Shown in pieces: positions 1 to 8,689 of a DNA stretch of 42,309 nt. A program made the position numbers and the translations under genes. Numbering within the stretch: position 1 is the first letter of the stretch; each line of letters opens with the position of its first letter. This stretch comes from an uncultured Desulfovibrio sp. (GTDB lineage: Bacteria > Desulfobacterota > Desulfovibrionia > Desulfovibrionales > Desulfovibrionaceae): assembly GCF_910584445.1 (NCBI RefSeq), contig NZ_CAJUBO010000014.1, positions 30,367 to 72,675 of the forward strand. Direction: 5' to 3'. The notes under the pieces were generated by a model that saw only the letters and a list, made by a program, of their open reading frames with translations, ran no database searches and was not told the origin of the DNA.

Positions 1-2372
1 CACCGTGCCGCCGCTGACATCGCCGATGCCGATCGTGTCGTTGCTGGTGACGGTCAGCTCGGGATTGGACTTGCCCGTATCGACCGTGATCGTTCCGCCG
101 TCGATGCGGCCGAGGGTCACGCTGTCCGGGCCGCCGTAGGATTCGACGGTCAGCTTGGTGCCGCTGCCGCTCACATTGCCGATGCCCACCACGTCCAGAT
201 GGGCGCTCTTGCCCGTTATGACGTAGAGTTCACCGCCGCTGACATCATCCGTGGTGATGGTGTCGCTGCCAGCGACGCCGTAGGCCGGGTCCTGAGGCCC
301 GTTGGGCACATCGCCGATGAGTTCATATTTGCCGCCGGTGATGGCGCCGCTCACCCGGATGACGTCGTTACCGCCGGCGCCGCTGACAAGGACGGACTGG
401 TTGCCGCCTGCCACTTCAAGGGAGTCGTTGCCCACATTGCCCTGGAGCACGTCATTGCCGCCGCCGCCCACGATGGTGCTGCCGCCCAGAGAGGCCACCA
501 CCGTTTCAGAGGCGGCTGTGCCGGTCACCAGAACGGCGCCTGCCATTCCGGACATATCCAGAGAATGGCTGTCTGACGGGATCTGCGCGCAGCCCGGAAA
601 CTGGGCGGTCAGGGAATTGGACAGGGCAACTGAGGTGATGTTGTTGAAATGCAGGTAGAAGCTCCTGGTCGTGCCGTCTTCCATCTTCTTGCTGTATTCG
701 ATGGCCCGGCCCGCATAGCCGGCCATGAAGACAGGCGCGCTCCGCACCCAGCCGTCCCTGAACAGATGGCTGTCCTGCACCTGGTCCACGCCCACCTGGA
801 AATCGGTGATGTACAGGTGCGCGCCGTTGGCATGGGCGCCGACCCAGACGGTATCCGCGCCACGGCCGGTGACGACGGTATCAAAGCCGTCATTGTCGTC
901 CCGCTCATCATCGCCCAGAACGAAAAAGTCATTGCCGGTACCGCCCACAAGGCTGTCCCTGCCATTGCCCGCGTGCAGTTCAAAAGACCCGGTGTTGCCG
1001 GCATAGAGGGTGTCATTGCCCCGGTCGGAATCGCGGCCGCCGGAAAGGCGGATGGTGCCGTTCTGGGGCGTCCTCACACCCCGGGCGTCGATGAAGTCGC
1101 TGCCGTTGCCGCCGTAGAACTGGTTGATGCCGGCGGTGGTCACCATGGTTTTCTGCCCGGCAACGGTCACGGCCCCGGCGAGATTGCCAAGATTGTTGAG
1201 GGACATGCGGACCGGCTGGTCCGTGTTCTCAAAGCTCAGGCGGTCCTGCCCGGCGCCGCCGTCCACATGGACCACGGCATTCCTGCCCACCTGCCCCAGG
1301 GTAAAGCGGTCATCGCCGCCGCCACCGTACAGGTAGGCGGCGCCACCGGTCTGCACCGCGCCCAGGCTGAAATGGTCGTGACCTTCGCCGCCGGAAAGGA
1401 CGATGCTGCGCCCGGACGTGAGGGTATAGTCTCCGGCATCGAAGACGTTGGCGCTGTTGCCGGAGCCGTCCAATGCCTCGAAGCCGGTGATGGTGGTGGG
1501 CGCCATGGAGGCCGCGGGCGTGCCCTGCCCGTTCTGCGTGTCCTGCAAATAGCTGAGCTGGCTCACCTTGCCCGTGCCGTCCAGTTTCCAGTACAGCCCT
1601 TCGCCGGTGGCGACCCTGAGCGTGTCCCAGCCGTCCCCGCCCTCAAGTGAGACAGACCCGCTGCCGCCGAGCTTGCCCACCCCGATGAAATCATTGCCCG
1701 CGCCGCCATCCAGATGGATGTCATGGTGCACATTGACATCGCCCACGCTGATGACGTCATTGCCGCCGCCGGCCGCCACATAGAAGCCGGCATGCCCGGT
1801 GATGGCGTCAAGAGCATCCCCCGTGGCGGTGATGGTGTCATTGTTGTCGCCGAGGATATAGGTCTCAAAGCCCTTGATGCTCGTGCCCGACACCTTCTGG
1901 CCGTTGACGGCGAAGGTGTTCCGGTCCACAGCCACGCGGTTGTCCCCGTCCAGCCCGAGGTCGATATTGACCGCCTGGGACTTGTCGAACACCAGCACGT
2001 CCATGCCTTCGGCGCTGTCACCGCCGCCGTCCAGCGCAAGGGCGGAGGTGGCCGCAAGCGGCGCCAGATGGACCCCGTCGATACCGGCACCGCCGGTATA
2101 GCTATCATTGCCGCCATTGCTGACGAACACGGGCGCAACAACTCCGGCGCCCACGGCGCTGGCGTCCACGCTGTCGGCTCCGGAAGTTCCCACAAAATAC
2201 TCGACGCCCGAGGATGTCACGCTGACGGTTTCGGCGCCGGAGACGATCTTTGTCAGCGTGCCGTCCGTCCCGAAGGTCAGGCCCACGGCGTCGCCGCCAA
2301 AGGCCACGGTATCCGAGCCATCGCCACCGGCAATGGTCGCGCCGCCATTTTTCACGCCGTTGATTGGATCCA
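1..2372 (-). CDS. RTX exoprotein, continuation in shifted frame (partial, runs off left edge)
   Basis: The minus strand stays open from about 2372 to base 1 in the frame one base back from that of 2352-4607. I checked the frame at about 2361, 1680, 1020, 639 and 303 and it is constant. It encodes more of the same protein type: degenerate RTX repeats such as GGAGNDFIG, GGEGHDHF, GGGGDDRF and GGTGNDFF, with beta-rich linkers. One missing base near 2365 would fuse this to the upstream 751 residues into a protein of more than 1,530 residues. Alternatively a GTG at 2355 overlaps the upstream TGA as GTGA and could restart translation, but no Shine-Dalgarno is visible. The C-terminal secretion signal expected for such proteins lies outside the window. 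Likely one gene broken by a real frameshift or a base-call error. Confidence 0.7.
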
Positions 2373-4607
2373 GTCATGGTCCGCGCCGCCGTCCACGGAG
2401 GTCGCGGTGGCGCCGCCAAGATCGGTGACGGTGATGATGTCATTGTCGGCACCGCCCAGCACCGTATCGCCGCCTTTGGCGCTGATGGTGTCGTTGCCCG
2501 TGCCGCCGTCCAGCCGGTTGTTGCTGCCCGTATTGGTGATGAGGTCGTTGTTGTTGCCACCGCGAATGGTGGTGTTGCTGCCGGAGGCCGTGATGTCCCA
2601 GGGAGTGTCGGCGTCTTTCGCCAGAGCATCGAAGTTCCCGGCCGTCTGTTCGCTCTGGCCGAAGCGCACCTGCCATGCCTGCGTATTGAGCAGGGTGAGG
2701 GTGATCCTCTGGCGGGTATTGTAAGGATTTGTCCATGTGACGATGGTATTGGCCCGGCTTTGCGCGACGGTCCGCGTCCAGCCCCTGATGGACGGGTCAC
2801 TCTCGTTCACGCAGTCCTGCGTGGCATCGAAATCCCTGACCTGGATATTGGCGCCGATGGCGCCGCTTGTGATCCTGATGACGTCGCGGCCCGTGCCGGT
2901 CCATATCTGGTCGTTGCCGCCGTCGGCGACGATGGTGTCGTTGCCCTCTCCGGCATAGATGGTGTCATGCCCGGCGCCGCCGGCAATACAGTCATTGCCG
3001 CCGGAGTGGACGCCGTTTTCCCACCTGCCGTTGCTGCCGGTGATGATGTTGGCGCCCGCATTGCCCACGAGGGTCATGCCCGAACTTTCCGCATAGGCGG
3101 TAACATTGAGGCGCCCGTTGCCCAGGAGCCGCACTTCGTCGATGCCCTGGTAGCGCCGCTCGCCGTTGGCCTGCCGGGCATTCTGGAGGTCGACCGTGAT
3201 CCACGACTCCATGGTGTTCAGGCCGATCTCCACGCCGGCGGGCTTTTCACGGCCCGGCTCGCCATATACCACGTCACCGGCGTTATCCACCACAAATTTG
3301 TCCGCGCCGAAGCCGCCGATCATGGTATCCGCGCCGGCGCCGCCGTCGATGGTGTTGCCCTTGTCGTTGCCGGTGATGACGTTGTTGAGGTTGTTGCCCC
3401 AGGCGTTTTTGCCGTTGCCGTTTTCCAGCAGGGTCAGATTCTCCACATTGGCGGCAAGGGCGTGGTCAACGAAGGAATAGACATGGTCCGTGCCCTGACC
3501 GGCATATTCCACGACCACATCCCCGGCATTGCGGACGATGTACTGGTCGTCGCCGAGGCCGCCCACCAGGATATCGGCCTCGCCGTTGGCATAATCCGTC
3601 CCGGCCTTTGCCGTGTCATCCAGATTGCCGTTGCCGCCGTCGAGGTAGTCGTTGCCGCCGTAACCATAGAGCTGGTCGTTGCCCTTCCCGCCGGTGAGCA
3701 TGTTGGCAAGCTCGTTGCCCACAAGGATATTGGCCTGATCATTGCCTTTGGCGTTCTGGGCGACCATGCCCTGCTGGGCCTGAAGCACCACATATTCGAT
3801 GGACTGGCTGGCATTCTTAGCCCCGAGATCAAATTCCGTAGCCTGCGAAAAAACGGTGTCCACACCTTCGCCGGTGTTTTCGACGATCGTCACCTCATTG
3901 GCGTCAGCGCCCACATAGTAGGCGTCATCGCCCCGGCCGCCGATGAGCGTGTCCTCGCCGCCATTGCTGATGAGGATGTCATTGCTGACAAAGCCCGTCA
4001 GGGCCTCGGCGCTATCGGTCCCCTCCAGGATGCCCCAGCGCTGGTGTGTATCGTCAAGGGTGCCATCCCAGCCGCCGGGGATCTTGGGCGCGGTTTCCAC
4101 CGCGCCGGCGGAAGATTCCAGATCCCAGTCGCCCCTGGCGCCGGTCACGTCATCCGAAGCCGCCACATCCGCGCCGGTGAGTTCGGCCAGAGTCCTGACA
4201 AAGTTGGCGCCCAGTGAGCCTGCGCCCGTGTTGCAGCCATAGAGCAGGATGTCCGCCCCCTGGGCCAGCGCCGCGCCGATGCGGGCAAGGATCTCCGCGC
4301 TGTCGGCCAGCGTGGCCGCATCGACCCAGCGGCCGCCCAGCTGGAGCGCGCCTTCCCGACCGTGCGCGTAGATGTGGAGCGCATCCACCGCGCCATCCGT
4401 TGCGGCCAGCACGGCATCGATCTGCGCAAAAACATCGCTGGTGTTTTCCAGAGCATAGACGCGCGAACCTTCGCCCAGACCGATCATCAACGCTTCAGCG
4501 CCGGTCACCGAAGCATCCACGAAATACACTTCGTTGCGTGAAGTTGCGAAGTCCTGACGCGAGGTGGCGAGTACTGATTCCGTGTCGATATCCGTAACAG
4601 ATGGCAT
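2352..4607 (-). CDS. DUF4347 / RTX-repeat giant exoprotein, N-terminal part
   Basis: This is the 751-residue front of a very large surface or secreted protein. Residues about 25-190 match the DUF4347 domain: a strand ending in YFVDASV, an HIYAHG motif, ILLYGCNTG, and TGADVAAS followed by GDWDLES. This domain usually sits at the N terminus of giant bacterial adhesin-like proteins. From about residue 195 onward there are hemolysin-type calcium-binding (RTX) nonapeptides such as GGRGDDAYY, GGKGNDQLYGYGG and GGTGNDT. There is no Sec signal peptide, as expected for type I secretion. The ATG at 4607 has AGGGAG eight bases upstream and a good promoter at 4682-4710. The frame stops at TGA 2354-2352, but the same kind of repeat protein continues at once in another frame. 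Seen: domains and repeats. Inferred: type I export; no ABC exporter genes are in the window. Confidence 0.85.
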   Translation of the reverse strand: MPSVTDIDTESVLATSRQDFATSRNEVYFVDASVTGAEALMIGLGEGSRVYALENTSDVFAQIDAVLAATDGAVDALHIYAHGREGALQLGGRWVDAATLADSAEILARIGAALAQGADILLYGCNTGAGSLGANFVRTLAELTGADVAASDDVTGARGDWDLESSAGAVETAPKIPGGWDGTLDDTHQRWGILEGTDSAEALTGFVSNDILISNGGEDTLIGGRGDDAYYVGADANEVTIVENTGEGVDTVFSQATEFDLGAKNASQSIEYVVLQAQQGMVAQNAKGNDQANILVGNELANMLTGGKGNDQLYGYGGNDYLDGGNGNLDDTAKAGTDYANGEADILVGGLGDDQYIVRNAGDVVVEYAGQGTDHVYSFVDHALAANVENLTLLENGNGKNAWGNNLNNVITGNDKGNTIDGGAGADTMIGGFGADKFVVDNAGDVVYGEPGREKPAGVEIGLNTMESWITVDLQNARQANGERRYQGIDEVRLLGNGRLNVTAYAESSGMTLVGNAGANIITGSNGRWENGVHSGGNDCIAGGAGHDTIYAGEGNDTIVADGGNDQIWTGTGRDVIRITSGAIGANIQVRDFDATQDCVNESDPSIRGWTRTVAQSRANTIVTWTNPYNTRQRITLTLLNTQAWQVRFGQSEQTAGNFDALAKDADTPWDITASGSNTTIRGGNNNDLITNTGSNNRLDGGTGNDTISAKGGDTVLGGADNDIITVTDLGGATATSVDGGADHDWIQSTA

Positions 4608-4896
4608 GCTTTTTCTCCCTGAAAGCGGGCCGCTTCCGTTGGATGACTGGATGACAGGTACGATACTAGGCTATGCGAAAGGCCATATTTCATTTCCCAC
4701 GGTGTGTCAACAAGTATGGGAGACAACGGACCAAACCGCGCGAACGTACCGATATGGGCTGTTGACGAACAGTATCCCTGTGCTCCATGGGATCTGGAGC
4801 GGCGGGATGCCCTGAACAGGCCGCCGATCCACATGCCGCAGCAAATACCGCCATTTTTGCAGCCTGTCCCCGGATTTCACGACGCCGCATCGACGG
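4608..4896. other. intergenic spacer between RTX gene and ppsA terminator
   Basis: No gene is supportable here. The spacer holds the RTX promoter (4682-4710) and ribosome-binding site, and nothing else I recognise. Together with the hairpin at 4897-4950 it separates two minus-strand transcription units. Confidence 0.6.
4682..4710 (-). promoter_or_regulatory. sigma70-type promoter of the RTX gene
   Basis: On the minus strand there is a perfect -35 TTGACA (4710-4705), a 17-base spacer and a -10 TATGGC (4687-4682). This predicts a start of transcription near 4675 and a leader of roughly 68 bases before the ATG at 4607. The -10 is weak (three of six consensus bases), so strength is uncertain. 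Confidence 0.5.
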
Positions 4897-4950
4897 CGCA
4901 TCCCCAAAGAAAAACCCGCTCCGAAGAGCGGGTTTTTCTTTGGGGATGCG
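4897..4950 (-). terminator. Rho-independent terminator of ppsA with UUCG tetraloop
   Basis: A perfect 25-bp inverted repeat (4897-4921 with 4926-4950) encloses the four bases CGAA, which read TTCG on the minus strand, closed by C-G. On that strand the GC-rich core GAGCGGG is followed by TTTTTCTTT. This is the classic bacterial terminator with a stable UUCG loop, 15 bases after the ppsA stop codon. The A/T tracts are part of the symmetry, so it may also stop plus-strand transcription. Confidence 0.9.
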
Positions 4951-4964
4951 GCAATCACGCAACG

Positions 4965-7900
4965 TCAGGCTTCGATCTCCCGCGCCTTGAGCATGGCCCT
5001 GCCCTGCTCCTCAAAGTCCGCAAAACCGGCCTGATGCAATGCGTCAAGGACCGTGTCCTCCCAGTTCCAGGTGGCATAGATGACCGGCTTGTGGAAGGTG
5101 GCGCGGAAGTTTTGCAATTCCGCCCTGTAGAAGTCTTCCTTGGGCGTGTCGAGATGCTCGCGCAACTGTTCGTGGCGGCGCTGAAGTTCGCCTTCATACC
5201 ATTCCTGGATATCCTGCGGCTCGGTGTACTTCTTGAGAATGTGCCCATACCCGGAGCTTTCCATCAGCTCGGAAAGGCGCTTGTGGTGCTGGCGGGTCAG
5301 CCATTGTCCGAGTCCGGAGGGCGGAATGTTCTCTTCCTCCACGGCGCTGATATCGAAGACGGTCTGGAAATAGGTATCAGGCACGACCGATGCCGACGTG
5401 ATGCCGGCAATGGCGACCAGCCCGCGCAGGATGACGCTGTTGGAGACGCCCTGGCCGCAGAAGCCAACCTTCTTGCAGTACTTCTGCCCCGTGAAGATGC
5501 TGACGAGGATGGCCCACACCACCGCCGGGTCCTCTTCATCATAGATGTGGGACAGGCGCGCGTTGTCCCGGTCCGTGGCAAGGACCATCTGGGTCATGTC
5601 ATTGGAGCCGATGGAGAATCCGTCGAACTCGCTGATGAACTGCTTGGCAAGGATGGCGTTGGAGGGCAGCTCCGACATGAGGATGATCTTCAACCCGTCC
5701 TGGCCGCTCCTGAGCTTGTGCACCTGATCCAGATAGCAGCGCATGGAACGGGCTTCTTCCAGCGTGCGGACAAAGGGCAGCATCATACGCAGATTGCTGC
5801 CGCCATAGACGCCGCGCGCGAGCTTGAACGCCTCGATCTCCCAGTCATGGATATTGCGCGAGACGCCCCGGTAGCCGAGCATGGGGTTGGCTTCCTGATG
5901 CTCGAACAGGTTGCCGCCCAGAAGGTTGCGGTATTCGTTGCTCTTGAAGTCCGTGGTGCGGTAGGTGATGGGCTTGCCGTAGAAGGCCATGGCAAAGAGG
6001 GCAAGGTTCTGCGCCAGGGTCTGGACATAATGCTCCTTGCCGGTCCTGAAACCGCGCGCCTTGATGATGGCGCGGATCTTGTCCGGCAGATTGCGGACAT
6101 CGTCCATTTCCTTCTTGAGTCCGGAGCGCAGGCCCACTTCCTCACGCAGACGGCGGATGTTCTCCAGCAGTTTGACCACCGCGGGCAGATCCTTGACGCG
6201 CTGGATGTGCGCCTCCACGCTGGCCTCGATTTCGGCGGCGCGCTTGGGAGATTCGGGATCAGAGGAAGAGAGCAGGGCCAGCTCGTCATCGTAGCCCATG
6301 ATGATGCGCACATGATCCGCGAGGTCGGCGGAGGTCTTGAGCACCTCGAGCCGGCGCGAAGCCATTTCCATATGCTGATCCAGCTTGTGGTCCAGCTCGC
6401 GCATCTTGCGGTGTTGCAGCAGGATCTCGTCGGAAGTCAGGTTCTTGTCCGTATCGGCAAGGGTATTGAGTTCTGCGGAAAGCCCGGTTATTTCACCGAC
6501 ATATTCCCGCAGATTGAAATTGAAGACAATGAGTCCGGCGCCCATTTGCTCGCGCAGGAGTTTGGAGAGGCGGTTTTCCAGCTCCTTGAGCTTGGCCTCC
6601 ACCACCACTTCCAGTTCGCCGTTGTCAAAGGCTTCCAGCGCCTGTGGATGGATGCCGATATTGCCGAGCATGAATTCCGCGCGCAGCAGGCCCACCTCGA
6701 ACTGGGGATAGTCGCGCAGGCGGGAGAGGAAGAGCGCCTGCCCCACATCGGCCAAAACCAATCCCACCTTGGTCTTGGTAAGGGGCAGCCTGGCGATGTC
6801 CATCTCGCCGCCCACCTGATGCAGGGGCAAAAGCCCGCGATAGACGCGGCCGCGCGTGCCGTCCACCGTAACGTCCGAGCCGTCCAGAGCGCGGAGGACC
6901 TCCACCCGCTGGATGCCGATGACCGCCGCGATGCCCAGCTCGCGCGAAGTGATCGCCGCGTGGCTCGTGTCACCGCCCACATCGGCCATGATGGCCGAGG
7001 CCACGCGCATGCCCGGCACCATATCCGGGTCCGTGCGTTCGGCGGCCAGCACATCGCCCTTGGCGACCTTGTTCAATTCCAGCGCGGAACGCAAAAAGCG
7101 CACCGTACCCTGCCCCGCGCCCCGCGAGGCGCCATTGCCCTCAACGAGGATCTCCGCGGCGGCGGCCGCCTTGGGGTCCACCTCCATGCGGCGCATGAAG
7201 ATGGTGGTGGGGTGCAGCTCAAGCTCCTCGTTCCAGCGGGTCTCGGGACGCGCCTGGACAAACCAGAGTTTGTCGTTGGCGTCGATGCAGAACTCCGTAT
7301 CCATGATCATGCCGCCGTAAGCGCGGCTGACGGCGCGCACGCCCCTGGCGACCTTCTCGGCCTGGCTCAGCGAAAGCGCCCAGCGCAGGGCCTCCAGTTC
7401 AGGCACAGGCACTTCGCGCGTGCCGCCCTTCTCGTCATAGACGATCTTCATGTCCTTGCAGCCCATCTGACGGATGACGACCTCGCTGCCGTCATCCCGC
7501 TGAAAGACATACAGCTTGTCGGGCGTCACCTTGCCGCCCACCACGGCTTCACCCAGACCGTAGCTGGCGTCGATGCTCACAAGATCCTTGCGGGCGGTTC
7601 CCCGGCAGCCGGTGGCCGTATCCGCGGAAAAGGCCGTGCCGGAAATGACGGGGTTGATCATCTGCATCATGCAGACGGAAAGGGACGTATTTTCAATGGC
7701 CCATTCTTTCTTGGCCGTATCGGCGATGGAATCGTCGCCCGTTTCCTCGGCCTTGGCGAGAGCGTCGAGGATGGCTTCGCGGCGATAGGTCATGGAGCGG
7801 AGATTATAGGCCGAGGCGCAGTCCCAGTGATAGGCTTCCGCCACATGATCCGGGCCGACCATGTTCAGATAGGTGTCCTGAAGACCGGCAAACGCTTTTT

Positions 7901-8537
7901 TGCGCGAGTCCTCACCAGCGGCGGACGACCGCACGGCAACGGGCGTCATGTCGTCGCCGTTTTCCTCGCAGATCGCCTTGTAGGCGCCGCGCACGGCTTC
8001 ATCGACCTCGGGGGGCAGTTCCACGGAAAGGATGGCCGCCTGCACCAGGACCGAACGCTTGCGGAGCTGGTCGATGCCCTCGGGAGAGGTGGCGAAACCT
8101 TCCACGATATTGTTGATGAAGGTCCGCAGTTTGGTGTGCGCCTCCTCCCCGGAGGCCTTGGCGGCGTCATGGCTCTGCTTGCCGAGCTGGCGCACGAATT
8201 TCTGGAGAAAATCGGGGTCTCCGTTGATCTCAGGGTCCATCCAGTCGATGCGGCCGTATTCCTTGTCCACGACGGAACGGACGACACGGCCGTTCACCTT
8301 GGTTTCGTCCAGAAGACGGTGAAACGCCAGGGAGGAGATGGCGCGGAAATGCGGCGCCTGGATGCCCTCGATCTGGCTGATGAGTGCCGTGTTGTAGTTT
8401 TTGCCACCAACAAGGAGTTCCGCGTCCGGTCCCAGACCAACGATGTCGGCTCCAGTCAGGACGAGTTTCTTTTGCACCGCTTCGCCGGAATTGGTCTTGG
8501 ATTTGGGATGCGTGGCTTTGGCAGGACTCTTGGCCAT
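4965..8537 (-). CDS. ppsA: phosphoenolpyruvate synthase (pyruvate, water dikinase), long form
   Basis: Converts pyruvate plus ATP to PEP, AMP and phosphate in the cytoplasm. The ATG at 8537 is preceded by GGAGGA; the protein has 1,190 residues. Order: N-terminal ATP-binding PPDK domain (about 20-440, including VRSSAAGEDS near 203 and VQARPETRW near 427); phosphohistidine swivel domain with GGDTSHAAITSRELG, catalytic His526; then the PEP/pyruvate-binding barrel with FKSNEYRNLLGG near 864, GSNDMTQ near 977 and catalytic Cys1027 in GFCGQG. Ordinary PpsA is about 790 residues. The excess includes a helical, charged insert of roughly 175 residues between about 640 and 830 and a C-terminal tail of about 120 residues after the usual end. 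All catalytic motifs are intact. It has its own promoter and terminator and sits next to pyruvate carboxylase, so both fates of pyruvate at this node are encoded together. Confidence 0.93.
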   Translation of the reverse strand: MAKSPAKATHPKSKTNSGEAVQKKLVLTGADIVGLGPDAELLVGGKNYNTALISQIEGIQAPHFRAISSLAFHRLLDETKVNGRVVRSVVDKEYGRIDWMDPEINGDPDFLQKFVRQLGKQSHDAAKASGEEAHTKLRTFINNIVEGFATSPEGIDQLRKRSVLVQAAILSVELPPEVDEAVRGAYKAICEENGDDMTPVAVRSSAAGEDSRKKAFAGLQDTYLNMVGPDHVAEAYHWDCASAYNLRSMTYRREAILDALAKAEETGDDSIADTAKKEWAIENTSLSVCMMQMINPVISGTAFSADTATGCRGTARKDLVSIDASYGLGEAVVGGKVTPDKLYVFQRDDGSEVVIRQMGCKDMKIVYDEKGGTREVPVPELEALRWALSLSQAEKVARGVRAVSRAYGGMIMDTEFCIDANDKLWFVQARPETRWNEELELHPTTIFMRRMEVDPKAAAAAEILVEGNGASRGAGQGTVRFLRSALELNKVAKGDVLAAERTDPDMVPGMRVASAIMADVGGDTSHAAITSRELGIAAVIGIQRVEVLRALDGSDVTVDGTRGRVYRGLLPLHQVGGEMDIARLPLTKTKVGLVLADVGQALFLSRLRDYPQFEVGLLRAEFMLGNIGIHPQALEAFDNGELEVVVEAKLKELENRLSKLLREQMGAGLIVFNFNLREYVGEITGLSAELNTLADTDKNLTSDEILLQHRKMRELDHKLDQHMEMASRRLEVLKTSADLADHVRIIMGYDDELALLSSSDPESPKRAAEIEASVEAHIQRVKDLPAVVKLLENIRRLREEVGLRSGLKKEMDDVRNLPDKIRAIIKARGFRTGKEHYVQTLAQNLALFAMAFYGKPITYRTTDFKSNEYRNLLGGNLFEHQEANPMLGYRGVSRNIHDWEIEAFKLARGVYGGSNLRMMLPFVRTLEEARSMRCYLDQVHKLRSGQDGLKIILMSELPSNAILAKQFISEFDGFSIGSNDMTQMVLATDRDNARLSHIYDEEDPAVVWAILVSIFTGQKYCKKVGFCGQGVSNSVILRGLVAIAGITSASVVPDTYFQTVFDISAVEEENIPPSGLGQWLTRQHHKRLSELMESSGYGHILKKYTEPQDIQEWYEGELQRRHEQLREHLDTPKEDFYRAELQNFRATFHKPVIYATWNWEDTVLDALHQAGFADFEEQGRAMLKAREIEA

Positions 8538-8580
8538 GACTTCCTCCGAGTTGGAAAGACGCGCTGGAGATGGAACCAAG

Positions 8581-8610
8581 AATATACGGGGATGGCGGAA
8601 CTGTCCACAA
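8581..8610 (-). promoter_or_regulatory. putative promoter of ppsA
   Basis: Minus-strand TATATT (8586-8581) makes a good -10 box. TTGTGG (8610-8605) lies 18 bases upstream as a mediocre -35. The predicted transcript would start near 8574 and leave a leader of about 37 bases before the ATG at 8537. Confidence 0.45.
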
Positions 8611-8629
8611 AAACCCGGCACAGGGCCGG
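8609..8629 (-). terminator. weak terminator after pyc
   Basis: On the minus strand a 5-bp stem (CCGGC/GCCGG, 8629-8625 and 8619-8615, loop of five) is followed by G and then five T. It lies about 60 bases past the pyc stop. A second, stronger hairpin (11-bp arms 8648-8658 and 8673-8683) lies between pyc and this element but has no T-tract on this strand; it could stabilise the pyc mRNA end. Confidence 0.4.
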
Positions 8630-8689
8630 AGATTTCCCCCGATTTTTCCGGAACGCCCACCATGCGCAGGGCGGGCGTTCCGGCGAAGC

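Noticed and set aside
649..1650. 333-codon plus-strand frame opposite the RTX gene
   Set aside because: The minus-strand reading gives clear RTX repeats in a constant frame; the plus reading is repetitive Ala/Val/Gly shadow.
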